From positions 1,354,501 to 1,418,500 of the forward strand of contig NZ_CP053590.1 in assembly GCF_013365535.1 (NCBI RefSeq): 64,000 bases of DNA, given 5' to 3'. A program made the position numbers and the translations under genes. Positions 19,084 through 27,663 of this stretch are shown piece after piece. Numbering within the stretch: position 1 is the stretch's first letter; each line of letters begins with the position of its first letter. The DNA comes from Aquimarina sp. TRL1 (GTDB taxonomy: Bacteria > Bacteroidota > Bacteroidia > Flavobacteriales > Flavobacteriaceae). Under the pieces are notes generated by a model. It did no database searches. It saw nothing but the letters and a program-made list of their open reading frames with translations, and had not been told where the DNA came from.

Positions 19084-20298
19084 TTATTGAGGGATTTGTA
19101 CAATAAAAGTACTCCCCTTATTTTCTTCGCTGATATAAGATATGGAACCTCCGAGGCTTTCCAGGTGGCTTTTTACAATATTCAGACCGATACCTGTTCC
19201 TTGATTAAGTAATGCATTTTCTGCTCTAAAATATCTATTAAAAATAAACTTTTGTTCCTTCTCAGGAATTCCTATCCCTTCATCTCTAACAATAAACTCC
19301 AGCATCTTTCCTTCTTTTCGAACAACCAGATCAATTGTTGTATCTTCTGGGGAATATTTTACTGCATTGTGAATCAGATTAGATAAAACCAATTCTAATA
19401 TCTTCTCATCAAATTCAACTATATATTCTTCAATATTCTCTGGATAAGTGATCTTCTGTCCTGATTTTAATAGCATATTAGCACCATACAGTACTTCATT
19501 GACTACTTTACTCAAAGGAAATGAGGTGAACTTATAATTTACTTTTCCGCTATCTATACGTTCTATAGACAAGAAATCATTGAGAATTCCATCGAGGTAC
19601 CTAATTTTACTTTTTATGGTATTGAGGTGCTTTTCTCTTTTCTCTTGTTGTTCTGTTTTGACATACTTTCCTGCCAAAGTCGCTGAGGTCAAAATGCCAC
19701 TTAGTGGAGTTTTAAACTCATGAGAAACCAGCGAAAGAAACTTGGTTTTCAACTCATTAAGCTCTCTTTCCTTGCGTAAGGATTCTTTTATCTTATTTTC
19801 TGCTTCCTTTCGTTTCTTAACTTCATCACGTAGTTCTGACACTGTTTTCCCAAGCTCTTCTGTGCGTTCATTAATCCGTTGTTCCAGCTTATCATTCAGC
19901 TCTAAGATCAATCGTTCTTGCTCTTTTCTTATAGAAATATCAATAATCAACGCCATTACATAGTGCTTTTCTCCAATATGGAAAGGGGTCAATCCTACTT
20001 CTACCGGAAATTGTTTTCCGTCTTTTCTACAACCGAAAAGATCTCTTCCTCTTCCCATTTGTCGTTTCCCGCTATTCATCATGAAGTTACTCACATGCTG
20101 CTTATGTTCTATATGGTACCTCTCGGGAATCAGTATATTCAGATGTTTTCCTACTAATTCCCTGGATTCATATCCAAACATGTCATCCGAACAAGTATTT
20201 GTTGCTACAATAATTCGTTCTTCATTCACTACGATGATTCCTTCAGAAATCGCATCTGAAAGAATCTTAAAAATCTCGCTGTTTTCTTCAATTATCAT
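19084..20298 (-). CDS. Soluble PAS-domain sensor histidine kinase (orphan)
   Basis: Cytoplasmic kinase with no membrane segment. A PAS domain (about 8-125) contains FGYESRELVG, a His (H65 by this start) in the position of the FixL haem ligand, and MGRGRDLFGCRKDG. A coiled linker follows, then a HisKA box with SHEFKTPLSG (H193), and a HATPase domain with NLIHNAVKYS and GTGIGLNIVKSHLESLGG. The start at 20298 is preferred over 20358 because a perfect -7 box lies between them and it matches the paralogous kinase at 61421. There is no adjacent regulator gene; the usp-usp operon lies downstream. It may feed the REC-CRP regulator at 60353. Confidence 0.9.
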   Translation of the reverse strand: MIIEENSEIFKILSDAISEGIIVVNEERIIVATNTCSDDMFGYESRELVGKHLNILIPERYHIEHKQHVSNFMMNSGKRQMGRGRDLFGCRKDGKQFPVEVGLTPFHIGEKHYVMALIIDISIRKEQERLILELNDKLEQRINERTEELGKTVSELRDEVKKRKEAENKIKESLRKERELNELKTKFLSLVSHEFKTPLSGILTSATLAGKYVKTEQQEKREKHLNTIKSKIRYLDGILNDFLSIERIDSGKVNYKFTSFPLSKVVNEVLYGANMLLKSGQKITYPENIEEYIVEFDEKILELVLSNLIHNAVKYSPEDTTIDLVVRKEGKMLEFIVRDEGIGIPEKEQKFIFNRYFRAENALLNQGTGIGLNIVKSHLESLGGSISYISEENKGSTFIVQIPQ

Positions 20299-20306
20299 AT
20301 TGAGGT

Positions 20307-20314
20307 CAAAAATA
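20307..20314 (-). promoter_or_regulatory. -7 element of the orphan PAS kinase
   Basis: The minus strand reads TATTTTTG, ending 8 nt before the ATG at 20298, so the transcript would have almost no leader. No FNR-like box stands 23 nt upstream of it. Confidence 0.5.
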
Positions 20315-20415
20315 ACAATTTTAATTCGTTGCTGAGATTCATTTATTAATGAACCCACAAATAAAAATGTAAATTATTTCACAGACATCTCTCTAAGAAA
20401 GGCTTGACTCTTTAT

Positions 20416-20457
20416 CAAAAAAAACAATCAGCTAAGATGTCCCTAACTGATTGTTTT
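20416..20457 (-). terminator. Intrinsic terminator after the HmuY-like gene
   Basis: A perfect 11-bp stem AAAACAATCAG (20421-20431) / CTGATTGTTTT (20447-20457) is followed on the minus strand by a T-run. Confidence 0.85.
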
Positions 20458-20484
20458 AATTACAATGATATTTATTATCAAATA

Positions 20485-21123
20485 TTAAAAAGTCGTTACT
20501 CCGTCATTTGGTTGATACACATAGTTAAATGTATAATATCTGCTACTACCCAATATAATTTCCTGAGTTAAATCTGCCGGAGCTGGTGCATCTTTATAAT
20601 AACTTAGGATTTCTAGCTTAGCATATCTCCCATCACGGGTTTTTACTACTAATACTTTTCCTACTACTGGAGAGACAATATGAGTAGTAGAATCGTATGT
20701 ATACCATCCTTCCCCGGATCCCGTTGAAATAGCTAAACCATCAGCTCCATCCTGAGTCAGTTTTGATGTATCAACAGAGGTTACACCTGCTAAAGAGGTT
20801 CCTGATGCTATATAGGCAGCCGCTTCTCCTGATCTAGCAGGCTCATCAGTTGTCCCTGAAGGAGCTCCTCCATTAACGATAATAGTTGTTCCTCTAAAAG
20901 CAATATCCCATTCCTGGTCACTTGAAGTTATCTTACCTGTTTTAAAATCAAATTTGGTAAACGGTCCGGAAACCGGCTTTCCTTGTCCTCCTTGCTGAGG
21001 AGCATGAATATTAGACGCCTTACTTGATTCTACTTCCATTAATGGTGCAGCATCATCGTCACTACTACATGAAGTTACGCCTACAAAAAGCAATAACATT
21101 CCTAATAAAACTGTCGTTCTCAT
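20485..21123 (-). CDS. HmuY-family haem-binding lipoprotein
   Basis: A lipoprotein signal ends in VTSC. The mature sequence has the HmuY pattern: FTKFDFKTGKITSS, EWDIAFRGTTIIVNGG, GWYTYDSTTHIVSPVVGKV, and a C-terminal RYYTFNYVYQPNDG. Family members in Porphyromonas take haem from host proteins and pass it to HmuR. It lies 12 nt after the TonB receptor gene, in the same operon. The axial histidines of Porphyromonas HmuY are not obviously conserved; His in STTHIV is a candidate. A terminator follows. Confidence 0.85.
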   Translation of the reverse strand: MRTTVLLGMLLLFVGVTSCSSDDDAAPLMEVESSKASNIHAPQQGGQGKPVSGPFTKFDFKTGKITSSDQEWDIAFRGTTIIVNGGAPSGTTDEPARSGEAAAYIASGTSLAGVTSVDTSKLTQDGADGLAISTGSGEGWYTYDSTTHIVSPVVGKVLVVKTRDGRYAKLEILSYYKDAPAPADLTQEIILGSSRYYTFNYVYQPNDGVTTF

Positions 21124-21135
21124 ATATAATAAAAA

Positions 21136-23211
21136 TTAAAATTTAAACATTACTTTCCCATAAACCATTCTTCCAGGAAGATTCGAAATATTCGCTGCAT
21201 CTGTATAATCGAATATATTATCCACCCCAAAACTCATTGTATACGATTCATAAATTGTCTTATTAATCGCCCAATCCAAAATCACATAGTCCTCGACAAA
21301 CACATCATAATCATCCAGGTAGGTATTATTATTCGAATCAAAAAGTCCATATTTACTTCTATAGGTCGCTCTGATATTGGTATTTAATTTCCATCTGGGG
21401 TGGGTATAAAAGATTTTTCCATTAATCATATGACGAGACCTGTTCAACAGACCGAAATAATCTTTCTCTGATAACTGAAAAGCACTCAACGTTTCCGGGT
21501 CTCTGGCAAAAACCTGACCATTTTCAAAAGCCTCCTGTGCTTCTTTATCCTTGGCATACAATAATTGGTATCCTGCAGTAAATAGAATAGAAGGAGATAT
21601 TTTATATTTTACATTTGTTTCTATCCCATAGGTATATACCTTGCTAATATTCTGATAACTAAATACGTTCTGACCATTTGTTTTATTCGCTATTACCTGA
21701 GTTTCTATCATATCTTTCAGATCATTACGAAATGCATTGATATCAACTGATAGCCCTTCTATAGGTTTATAAACAAGTCCAAGATTATAATTCACTGAGC
21801 TTTCTGATTTTAGTTTTCCGTCAAATTCAGTAAGCGGGATTACAATTCTGTTGATTAAACCCAGAGCTTGTAACTCTCTAATTCTTGTGGGAGCAGCATT
21901 ATAGCCCAATACAGTATACCCGACAGAAGAATTTGTAAAATCAAAATACAATTGTCTGAAATCCGGTGCTTTAAAACCTACCCCTACACTGGTCTTTACT
22001 GCTACTCTATCAGAGATATTATATCGCAAAGCTATTTTGGGACTAAAATGAGAAGCATATTCACTATGGTTATCAAACCTAAATCCGGGAATTACATTCA
22101 ATTTTCCAAAAAAATGCCCATCATACTGTACGTATACATACTGGGAATTAAACTCAGGATTATCGGAAAAACTGGTTCGCTCAAGTCGTTCATTCTTCCA
22201 TCCTACCCCTCCTATAAATGAATGGTTTTTATTCACTGTATACGTCATTCTAGCTTCGGGAAGCTGTAATCGTTGATCAAAAAAACTCTCATCCAGTTTT
22301 TCTCCGTTAGTACCCTGTAGAAACTCTTCGGCTTTATATTGTGTACTATATATATCCAGATATCCTTTTGTTTTTTCAGAAAAAGAATGGCTGATTTTTA
22401 CACGTGCATTCCATTCTTCTAAGTTCCCTTCTCCTTCATTTCCAGCAGAAGAGACTACCTCTTGTTTCTGATCATAGTATCTTCCCGAAACCAGAATGGC
22501 TGTCTTTTCTGACCACTCATAACGCAATTGAGAACTGATAGTATAATTGGAGAAAGGGTCTACTGTATTTGTTATATCTAAAGGGTTCAGATCATATCCA
22601 TCACTGCTATAACGATTAAAAAAACCTTTGACAGATATCTTATCTGCTCCATATGTCAATGCGAGATTTCCATCGTGAACATTATAATCACTAAAACGAT
22701 AATTCACACTTCCATGTAATCCATCAAACTTCTTTTCTGTAATGATATTGATTACTCCTCCCAATGCTTCTGATCCGTACAAGCTAGAAGAAGCTCCTTT
22801 GACGACCTCTATTTGTTTAACATTACCTAATGTTATTCTATTCATATCCAGCGTTCCTGCCGAACGCCCTACAAGAGGTACTCCATCTATTAAGATCAAG
22901 ATATACTGAGAATCAAAACCTTGCATTTGTACTCCCTCTCCTCCTCCAAAATCAGGAATAGTAATTAACCCTGTTTGTTCGTTAAGAATATCACTTAAGC
23001 GTACTGAGTTAATTGCTTCTATTTCTTTCTTGGTTACAATCTGAGCAGGTAAAGGAAGGGAAGAAACCTGTCGATAGGTACGCGTAGCTGTAATCATAAC
23101 CTCCTCCAGTTTTTGTTCCTGAATATGGGTAGAGTCTGTTTTTTTTTGAACTTCCTGAGAAAAAGAAAAACAACTAATAATCAACGATATACTAAACAAA
23201 AATGATCTCAC
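21136..23211 (-). CDS. HmuR-like TonB-dependent haem receptor
   Basis: The 691-residue outer-membrane receptor has a signal peptide (1-18), a short TonB-box region, a plug domain (VMITATRTYRQ to GSEALGGVINIIT) and a barrel ending in VYGKVMFKF. Unlike the SusC-type receptors in this window it lacks STN and carboxypeptidase-like extensions. Co-transcription with a HmuY-like gene points to haem or a related iron compound. Divergent from the DUF6607 gene, with a repeat-containing intergenic region that may bind an iron-responsive repressor. Confidence 0.88.
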   Translation of the reverse strand: MRSFLFSISLIISCFSFSQEVQKKTDSTHIQEQKLEEVMITATRTYRQVSSLPLPAQIVTKKEIEAINSVRLSDILNEQTGLITIPDFGGGEGVQMQGFDSQYILILIDGVPLVGRSAGTLDMNRITLGNVKQIEVVKGASSSLYGSEALGGVINIITEKKFDGLHGSVNYRFSDYNVHDGNLALTYGADKISVKGFFNRYSSDGYDLNPLDITNTVDPFSNYTISSQLRYEWSEKTAILVSGRYYDQKQEVVSSAGNEGEGNLEEWNARVKISHSFSEKTKGYLDIYSTQYKAEEFLQGTNGEKLDESFFDQRLQLPEARMTYTVNKNHSFIGGVGWKNERLERTSFSDNPEFNSQYVYVQYDGHFFGKLNVIPGFRFDNHSEYASHFSPKIALRYNISDRVAVKTSVGVGFKAPDFRQLYFDFTNSSVGYTVLGYNAAPTRIRELQALGLINRIVIPLTEFDGKLKSESSVNYNLGLVYKPIEGLSVDINAFRNDLKDMIETQVIANKTNGQNVFSYQNISKVYTYGIETNVKYKISPSILFTAGYQLLYAKDKEAQEAFENGQVFARDPETLSAFQLSEKDYFGLLNRSRHMINGKIFYTHPRWKLNTNIRATYRSKYGLFDSNNNTYLDDYDVFVEDYVILDWAINKTIYESYTMSFGVDNIFDYTDAANISNLPGRMVYGKVMFKF

Positions 23212-23238
23212 GGGGTTATAAAGACATAAATTCGGCTA

Positions 23239-23287
23239 CAAATATATTCTCTATTTTAAATAAATCTAAATAAATTTAATATTTTTG
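23239..23287. promoter_or_regulatory. Divergent promoters with tandem repeat operator between hmuR and DUF6607
   Basis: The minus-strand -7 box TATATTTG (23239-23246) serves the receptor and the plus-strand -7 box TATTTTTG (23280-23287) serves the DUF6607 gene. Between them are two adjacent copies of TAAATAAAT with a 10-bp period (23257-23266, 23267-23276). The position suits a repressor acting on both promoters; an iron or haem regulator is an inference from gene content. Confidence 0.55.
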
Positions 23288-23316
23288 TACCGAAATAACA
23301 TTTAAAAAAACCCCCG

Positions 23317-24216
23317 ATGAAAAGAGTAGCATTCATCAGTATCTATTTCTGTGCACTAGCATTGATCAATGCACAAACAAAAAAACAACAAGACCAAAAA
23401 GCCATTAAAGACATGTGCGGTTGTTATGAAGTTGGTTTTAATTTTGCCGAAACATTTTCCTATTCCAAGGATTCGACTTATAAGCCATCTAAGAAAAAAC
23501 ATGCCAAAGCAATTGAATGGGTACAATTGGTTGAAGACGCTGATGATAAAATTGCCATGCAACATTTGTTAGTGATCAATGATACGATGGTGATTAAACA
23601 CTGGAGACAAGATTGGTTATTTCAAAATACAGATCAATATTTATTTAATGCAAATAACAACTGGAAATTCAATAAATTATCTCCGGAGGCTGTAAAAGGT
23701 CAGTGGACTCAGAGAGTATTTCAGGTAGATGATAGTCCTAGATATGAAGGGTCTGCTACCTGGGTTCATGTAGATGGCAAAAGCTTTTGGGAAAACAGAA
23801 CTAGTGCCCCTCTTCCAAGAAGAGAGTATACCAAACGAAGTGATTATAATGTGACTATTAGAGGAAATAGACATGAAATCACCAAAACCGGATGGAATCA
23901 TTTACAGAATAATGATAAAGTGATCAGAGCATCAAACAAAGAAGATATTGTTTTGGCAAAAGAGTTTGGACTTAACACTTATACAAAAGTTGATGACAGC
24001 AAATGTGTAGCTGCCCAGAAATGGTGGAAAGAAAACACAGAAGTTTGGAAAAAAGTAAGGAATAAGTGGAGTTCAGTTTTTAGCAAAAACAAAGACTTAA
24101 CACTATCTGCCAAAGTAAAAAACAAGAGGCTTTACAAATACTTATTCGATTTGGAAGCCACAGCTAAAGATAAAGAAATAAGTGACATTATTGATTCTTT
24201 TGTCGTTCAACAATAA
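23317..24216 (+). CDS. DUF6607 family secreted protein
   Basis: A signal peptide (1-19, ending INAQ) is followed by MCGCYEVGFNFAETF and the motifs HWRQDWLFQN, VKGQWTQRVFQVDD and RREYTKRSDYNV, which I recognise as DUF6607. The family is often found next to HmuY and TonB receptors in Bacteroidota, as here, and presumably works in haem/iron acquisition outside the cytoplasm. Its biochemical role is not known. The gene is divergent from the HmuR-like receptor and ends in a clear terminator. Confidence 0.85.
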   Translation: MKRVAFISIYFCALALINAQTKKQQDQKAIKDMCGCYEVGFNFAETFSYSKDSTYKPSKKKHAKAIEWVQLVEDADDKIAMQHLLVINDTMVIKHWRQDWLFQNTDQYLFNANNNWKFNKLSPEAVKGQWTQRVFQVDDSPRYEGSATWVHVDGKSFWENRTSAPLPRREYTKRSDYNVTIRGNRHEITKTGWNHLQNNDKVIRASNKEDIVLAKEFGLNTYTKVDDSKCVAAQKWWKENTEVWKKVRNKWSSVFSKNKDLTLSAKVKNKRLYKYLFDLEATAKDKEISDIIDSFVVQQ

Positions 24217-24268
24217 TGATCAAAACCGATTTATATAATAAGTAAACGCCATACTTTTTTATAACGTT

Positions 24269-24312
24269 ACAACCCGAATAGTTTTAATTAATTATTCGGG
24301 TTGTTAATTTTA
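24269..24312 (+). terminator. Terminator of the DUF6607 gene
   Basis: A perfect 12-bp stem (24269-24280 with 24293-24304) and 12-nt loop, followed by a T-rich stretch. Confidence 0.75.
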
Positions 24313-24370
24313 TAAATCAGGTGTAAACACCTATACATCTCAACAAGCGATTTAGATATATTTGGCACTT

Positions 24371-24538
24371 ATTAAACGTTGATACGGTTGTTTTTTTTAG
24401 GAGGAAAACGGTTATGATTAGATTTTACAAATAATACTCCTTCTGCAATACATAAGTTAAGATAATAAAGTCATTACAACCTTATCACTAATAAACCTAG
24501 TTAATGCCCGTACCCCAGGTAATGGGCATTACTTTTAT
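24371..24538 (+). ncRNA. Candidate small RNA (low confidence)
   Basis: An orphan -7 box TATATTTG (24357-24364) on the plus strand has no protein gene downstream. It is preceded by a short inverted repeat. About 140 nt further on, the stem TAATGCCC (24502-24509) / GGGCATTA (24524-24531), followed by CTTTTAT, could end a transcript. The hairpin may instead terminate the convergent minus-strand TPR gene, although that side lacks a T-run. Size and strand are inferred. Confidence 0.3.
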
Positions 24539-24568
24539 CAAACCGGTAAACTTTGTTCTTGTTTTTTC

Positions 24569-25387
24569 TTATAATTCTTCTAATAGCTGCGTTGCTTTGT
24601 CAAAGTTGTAGTTTTCTGGGTCATTAAGAATCAAATGCAACTGCTTCTTTACATTCTCCACATCTCCTTTTCGCAAGTACACCATTGCTTTATACCAATA
24701 AGCCTTACTACTTTCTACAGTTTCTGTCTCTAACAACTGGTCAAAAACAGTTATTGCTTTTTCATATGCTTCCAGCTCCAGATAAGAAGCTCCTAAATAC
24801 GCTAACACATAAGGTAACTGATCTGTTTTATTGGTCTCTACTACATCCGTAAATATTGCTATAACTCGTTCATATTCTTTTTCTGTAAAGGCCTGCTCCC
24901 CGATTATCAATATGTTTTTTTGAGTTCCTTGTGTAACAAACGAGGGTAAATTATCCCACTCATTATACATAGCATATAATTCTGATGTTTGAGGTTCTCC
25001 AGTGAATAGCGTAACAAAAAAGAAAATAATTACTCCTACGGCTCCTAAAAGAGCATACAGATACTTTTTTTTCTTTTGTCTCCCCTGGTTTTCCTCCTTC
25101 TCAAAATATCTTTTCCCTCCTTGTTTTACAGCTTGAATATCTCTTTCATACACTTCGCTTCTTCTATAGCTCACAACAGCATCAATCTCTTCTTTATATT
25201 CTTTTTTTTCTATGAGGTTCCATCCATTATCCGTAGCAACATCTTTGACAGACAGCTGCATCATGACTTCTTTTTTTAGCCTAATATCCGCTGCCATTTC
25301 TTCTTCGAATGCATTTTTATCATCCTCACTTAGCTCCCCTCGGATGTAAGCATCAATCTTTCTATATACAGTTTCATCGTATTCCAT
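24569..25387 (-). CDS. Membrane-anchored TPR protein, putative anti-sigma partner
   Basis: The cytoplasmic N-terminus (IDAYIRGELSEDDKNAFEEEM) resembles the start of Bacteroidota anti-sigma factors. One transmembrane helix at about 108-127 (YLYALLGAVGVIIFFFVTLF) follows a basic stretch. The extracytoplasmic part (about 165-270) holds TPR-like repeats such as YVLAYLGASYLELEAYEKAI. It lies 24 nt after the ECF sigma gene, in the same operon, and is divergent from the S8/CHAT protease pair. I infer it sequesters the sigma factor and senses a periplasmic event, possibly proteolysis. No zinc-binding anti-sigma motif is present. Confidence 0.75.
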   Translation of the reverse strand: MEYDETVYRKIDAYIRGELSEDDKNAFEEEMAADIRLKKEVMMQLSVKDVATDNGWNLIEKKEYKEEIDAVVSYRRSEVYERDIQAVKQGGKRYFEKEENQGRQKKKKYLYALLGAVGVIIFFFVTLFTGEPQTSELYAMYNEWDNLPSFVTQGTQKNILIIGEQAFTEKEYERVIAIFTDVVETNKTDQLPYVLAYLGASYLELEAYEKAITVFDQLLETETVESSKAYWYKAMVYLRKGDVENVKKQLHLILNDPENYNFDKATQLLEEL

Positions 25388-25411
25388 ATTCTTTCTTCGA
25401 ATTATAGAAAA

Positions 25412-25948
25412 TCACATCTTGGATTTTATTAGTTTCATTAATTTACTTCTACACTTAAAGATTCGTTGTCTCGCTGTATTAATTGTCGCATATGAAAACT
25501 CTTTGATAATTTCCTGATAAGAAACTCCATTAAAAAACAACGAAAGTAACTCTTTGCAATTTTCTGACAGCTGATCATATTGTTCCTGATACAGTTCAAA
25601 ACGTTTTTGCTCTACTGCAAACATTGCCATATCCGTATCTTTATCTACTAGTGCAACCTCTTTATCTTTTATTACCCATTTTTTTTGCTTTTCTAGTTCT
25701 CTTCGCCACATATTTTTACTTACGGTAAACAAATAGGCTTCAAAATTATCTATTTCTAACCCTCGCTCCCTTACTGCAAGTATGATACTGATTAAAGATT
25801 CCTGAAAAACATCTTTCGCTCTGGCATGGCATCCTTTATTTTGAAGAATAAATTGTAAAACCTTAGGAAAGAATCTCTCATATATTTCTGAGATCACCAC
25901 ACTATCCCCCTTCAATAATGCTTCTATAAAACGATTTCCTGATTGCAT
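25412..25948 (-). CDS. ECF RNA polymerase sigma-70 factor of the CHAT module
   Basis: A sigma-2 region (about 25-95, containing ARAKDVFQESLISIILAV) and a sigma-4 helix-turn-helix (about 130-175, containing LSENCKELLSLFFNGVSYQEII and FSYATINTARQRIFKCRSKL). It differs from the two FecR-linked sigma factors here and belongs to another ECF group. First gene of a two-gene operon with a membrane TPR protein; divergent from the protease genes by 205 nt, which are its likely targets (inference). Confidence 0.9.
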   Translation of the reverse strand: MQSGNRFIEALLKGDSVVISEIYERFFPKVLQFILQNKGCHARAKDVFQESLISIILAVRERGLEIDNFEAYLFTVSKNMWRRELEKQKKWVIKDKEVALVDKDTDMAMFAVEQKRFELYQEQYDQLSENCKELLSLFFNGVSYQEIIKEFSYATINTARQRIFKCRSKLMKLIKSKM

Positions 25949-26045
25949 TAATTTCTTATAAATTTATTTACGCTGCCCAACACCTCTCTAAATACTTGAA
26001 AATAAATACACTATATTTACCATCCCCTATCGAGCTTTCACTTAA

Positions 26046-26110
26046 CCGATTTTAACTTTGTTATTACACAAACAAGATAAAAAAAATCGGGTAATGAACT
26101 AATAGTTCAT
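26046..26110 (+). promoter_or_regulatory. Promoter and inverted repeats upstream of the S8 protease gene
   Basis: The -7 box TAACTTTG (26053-26060) is bracketed by the inverted arms CCGATTTT (26046-26053) and AAAATCGG (26083-26090). A second inverted repeat, ATGAACT-AAT-AGTTCAT, follows at 26094-26110 in the expected leader. This is more symmetry than most intergenic regions here show and may be a control site. Confidence 0.45.
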
Positions 26111-26153
26111 ACACTATTATATAAAACAGTAACTCCATATAAACTAAACAACA

Positions 26154-27482
26154 ATGACACGTTTAACCCCTCTTGTAAGTATCTTGATTCTATTGTTTTT
26201 GTATTCCGGTTGTAGTCGGGATCCATTACAGGAACCAATAGTCAAATCAATTCCAAAAACACCTGAAAATCAATCTTCAAAAAATGCACCACTCCAAAAT
26301 CTTCCTATTGAATCTTCAAATGAGCTCATTGTTCAGTTTAAACAAGGGGTTTCTACCGTTCAAAAACAAGCCATCCGACAACGATATGAAGTAAAAACCT
26401 ATCAAACATGTAATTGTTCTAATCAACAAATAGAAAAATGGGAATTCAAAGAAGGCATCGATATAGAAGGTAGGAAAGGTCAAATAACGCAAGATGACGT
26501 TGGAATAGAAAGTGTCGATAATGAATTTTCTTATCTTATGGAAGCTGTTACTACAGGCTGGATTCCTTATTCGCAATCTCCGGACCTTATTCGATCTCGA
26601 ACCAAAGCAAATAATGCAGGAATAACAATTGCTATTCTGGACACAGGAATTCACTTACAAAAACTTCCTGTCTCTACTCCATTTCTATACAATCCGGGAA
26701 GAAATACGACAACGCTACATACAGATATTCGAGTAAGAAGAAATCAATCCCCTTTTGTGCAATCCTCACAAAGACCAAGAACCCCCTGCTCATATAACGG
26801 ACAAACAGAGATTTCTGGTTGGGATTTTGTCAATCATGATTTTGATACCTTCGATGATCACGGTCATGGAACAAAAGTTGCTAATGTTATCATTACTAAT
26901 ATGGAAAATGAACAGATCAACAATTATCAGATTCTCCCTGTCAAAGTAATGAATGATCAAGGAAAAGGTTCCTATTTTGACCTGATCTGCGGCTATATTT
27001 ATGCCTCAAAAAAAGAATCGGTAAGTATCATCAATATGAGTTTTGGCTGGTATAACACTCCATTTGTTTTACTCCCTAAACTTATGTCAGAAAACACACA
27101 CATCACTCATATCACCTCTGCCGGAAACAGTAATAAAAATACTGATTTCTATCCCCACTACCCTTCTGCTTACCCCTTTGATAATATCATTGCTGTAGGA
27201 AGTTTTAATGAAGGAAAGGATGGGAAAGTCTCGTTTTCTAACTACGGAAGAAACAGCGTGGATTTTCTTTCACTAGGTACTGCAGTCCCTATAGAAGATA
27301 ATCTGGGAGATATTTCTTATGCATATGGAACTTCTTTTGCAGCTCCCTTTGTAGCCGTTAAAGCAGCAAAACACAAAATTGATTTTAACGAAACCCCTTT
27401 GGAAATAACAAACAGAATATATACCAACGGAACTCCTGTTTCTTTCCCTACATTTACAAAATACAATGTGATAGTAGAATAA
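26154..27482 (+). CDS. Subtilisin-like (S8) serine protease lipoprotein
   Basis: A lipoprotein signal ends in LYSGC. A pro-region (about 50-105) has LIVQFKQGVSTVQKQAI and a CNC motif. The S8 domain has D163 in ILDTG, H238 in HGHGTKVA and S394 in GTSFAAP, so the triad is intact; the oxyanion Asn lies in SAGNSN. Membrane anchored, predicted outside the cytoplasm. It precedes the TPR-CHAT gene by about 180 nt, with a folded RNA element between them, and is divergent from the ECF sigma/TPR operon. The pairing with CHAT suggests a proteolytic cascade (inference). Confidence 0.92.
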   Translation: MTRLTPLVSILILLFLYSGCSRDPLQEPIVKSIPKTPENQSSKNAPLQNLPIESSNELIVQFKQGVSTVQKQAIRQRYEVKTYQTCNCSNQQIEKWEFKEGIDIEGRKGQITQDDVGIESVDNEFSYLMEAVTTGWIPYSQSPDLIRSRTKANNAGITIAILDTGIHLQKLPVSTPFLYNPGRNTTTLHTDIRVRRNQSPFVQSSQRPRTPCSYNGQTEISGWDFVNHDFDTFDDHGHGTKVANVIITNMENEQINNYQILPVKVMNDQGKGSYFDLICGYIYASKKESVSIINMSFGWYNTPFVLLPKLMSENTHITHITSAGNSNKNTDFYPHYPSAYPFDNIIAVGSFNEGKDGKVSFSNYGRNSVDFLSLGTAVPIEDNLGDISYAYGTSFAAPFVAVKAAKHKIDFNETPLEITNRIYTNGTPVSFPTFTKYNVIVE

Positions 27483-27500
27483 ACTACTAAGCGTATTATA

Positions 27501-27603
27501 AAAGAACACTCTTCTAGACCGTTTTTTTTAAGTAACTGGCTAATCAGCCCATCCCGAACATGCGGGTTTAAAAAAACAGTGTGGAAGGGTGTTTCTTTTT
27601 TTA
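27501..27603 (+). ncRNA. Branched RNA structure between S8 and CHAT genes (terminator, leader or small RNA)
   Basis: The outer helix pairs 27501-27516 with 27584-27600 (16 bp, one bulge, two wobbles). The inner helix pairs 27522-27532 with 27569-27578. Two hairpins sit at its end: GGCT-AATC-AGCC (27539-27550) and CCCG-AACATG-CGGG (27554-27567). The 3' side of the outer helix runs into seven T, so it can act as an intrinsic terminator. A three-way junction is unusual for a simple terminator. Confidence 0.5.
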
Positions 27604-27663
27604 GTTAAAAAAGATGCCTACATTTAAGTATTGCATTTACAATTGATTAATGAAACCCTTATT

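Larger units (their letters stand above)
24217..24568. other. Intergenic gap of about 350 nt with promoter-like and hairpin signals
   Basis: It contains, in order, a terminator (24269-24304), an inverted repeat AGGTGT-AA-ACACCT (24319-24332), a perfect -7 box (24357-24364) and a GC-rich hairpin (24502-24531). No protein gene is supported; a six-codon frame at 24412 sits after an AGGAGG. See the candidate small RNA. Confidence 0.6.

Noticed and set aside
24412..24432. Six-codon frame after AGGAGG in the 24.2-24.6 kb gap
   Set aside because: Too short to call as a gene; Shine-Dalgarno use is rare in this phylum.
27549..27560. Twelve bases resembling the conserved 5S rRNA segment CCCATCCCGAAC in the three-way-junction RNA
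   Set aside because: The rest of the element does not match 5S rRNA and no rRNA genes are nearby; a short match is likely chance.
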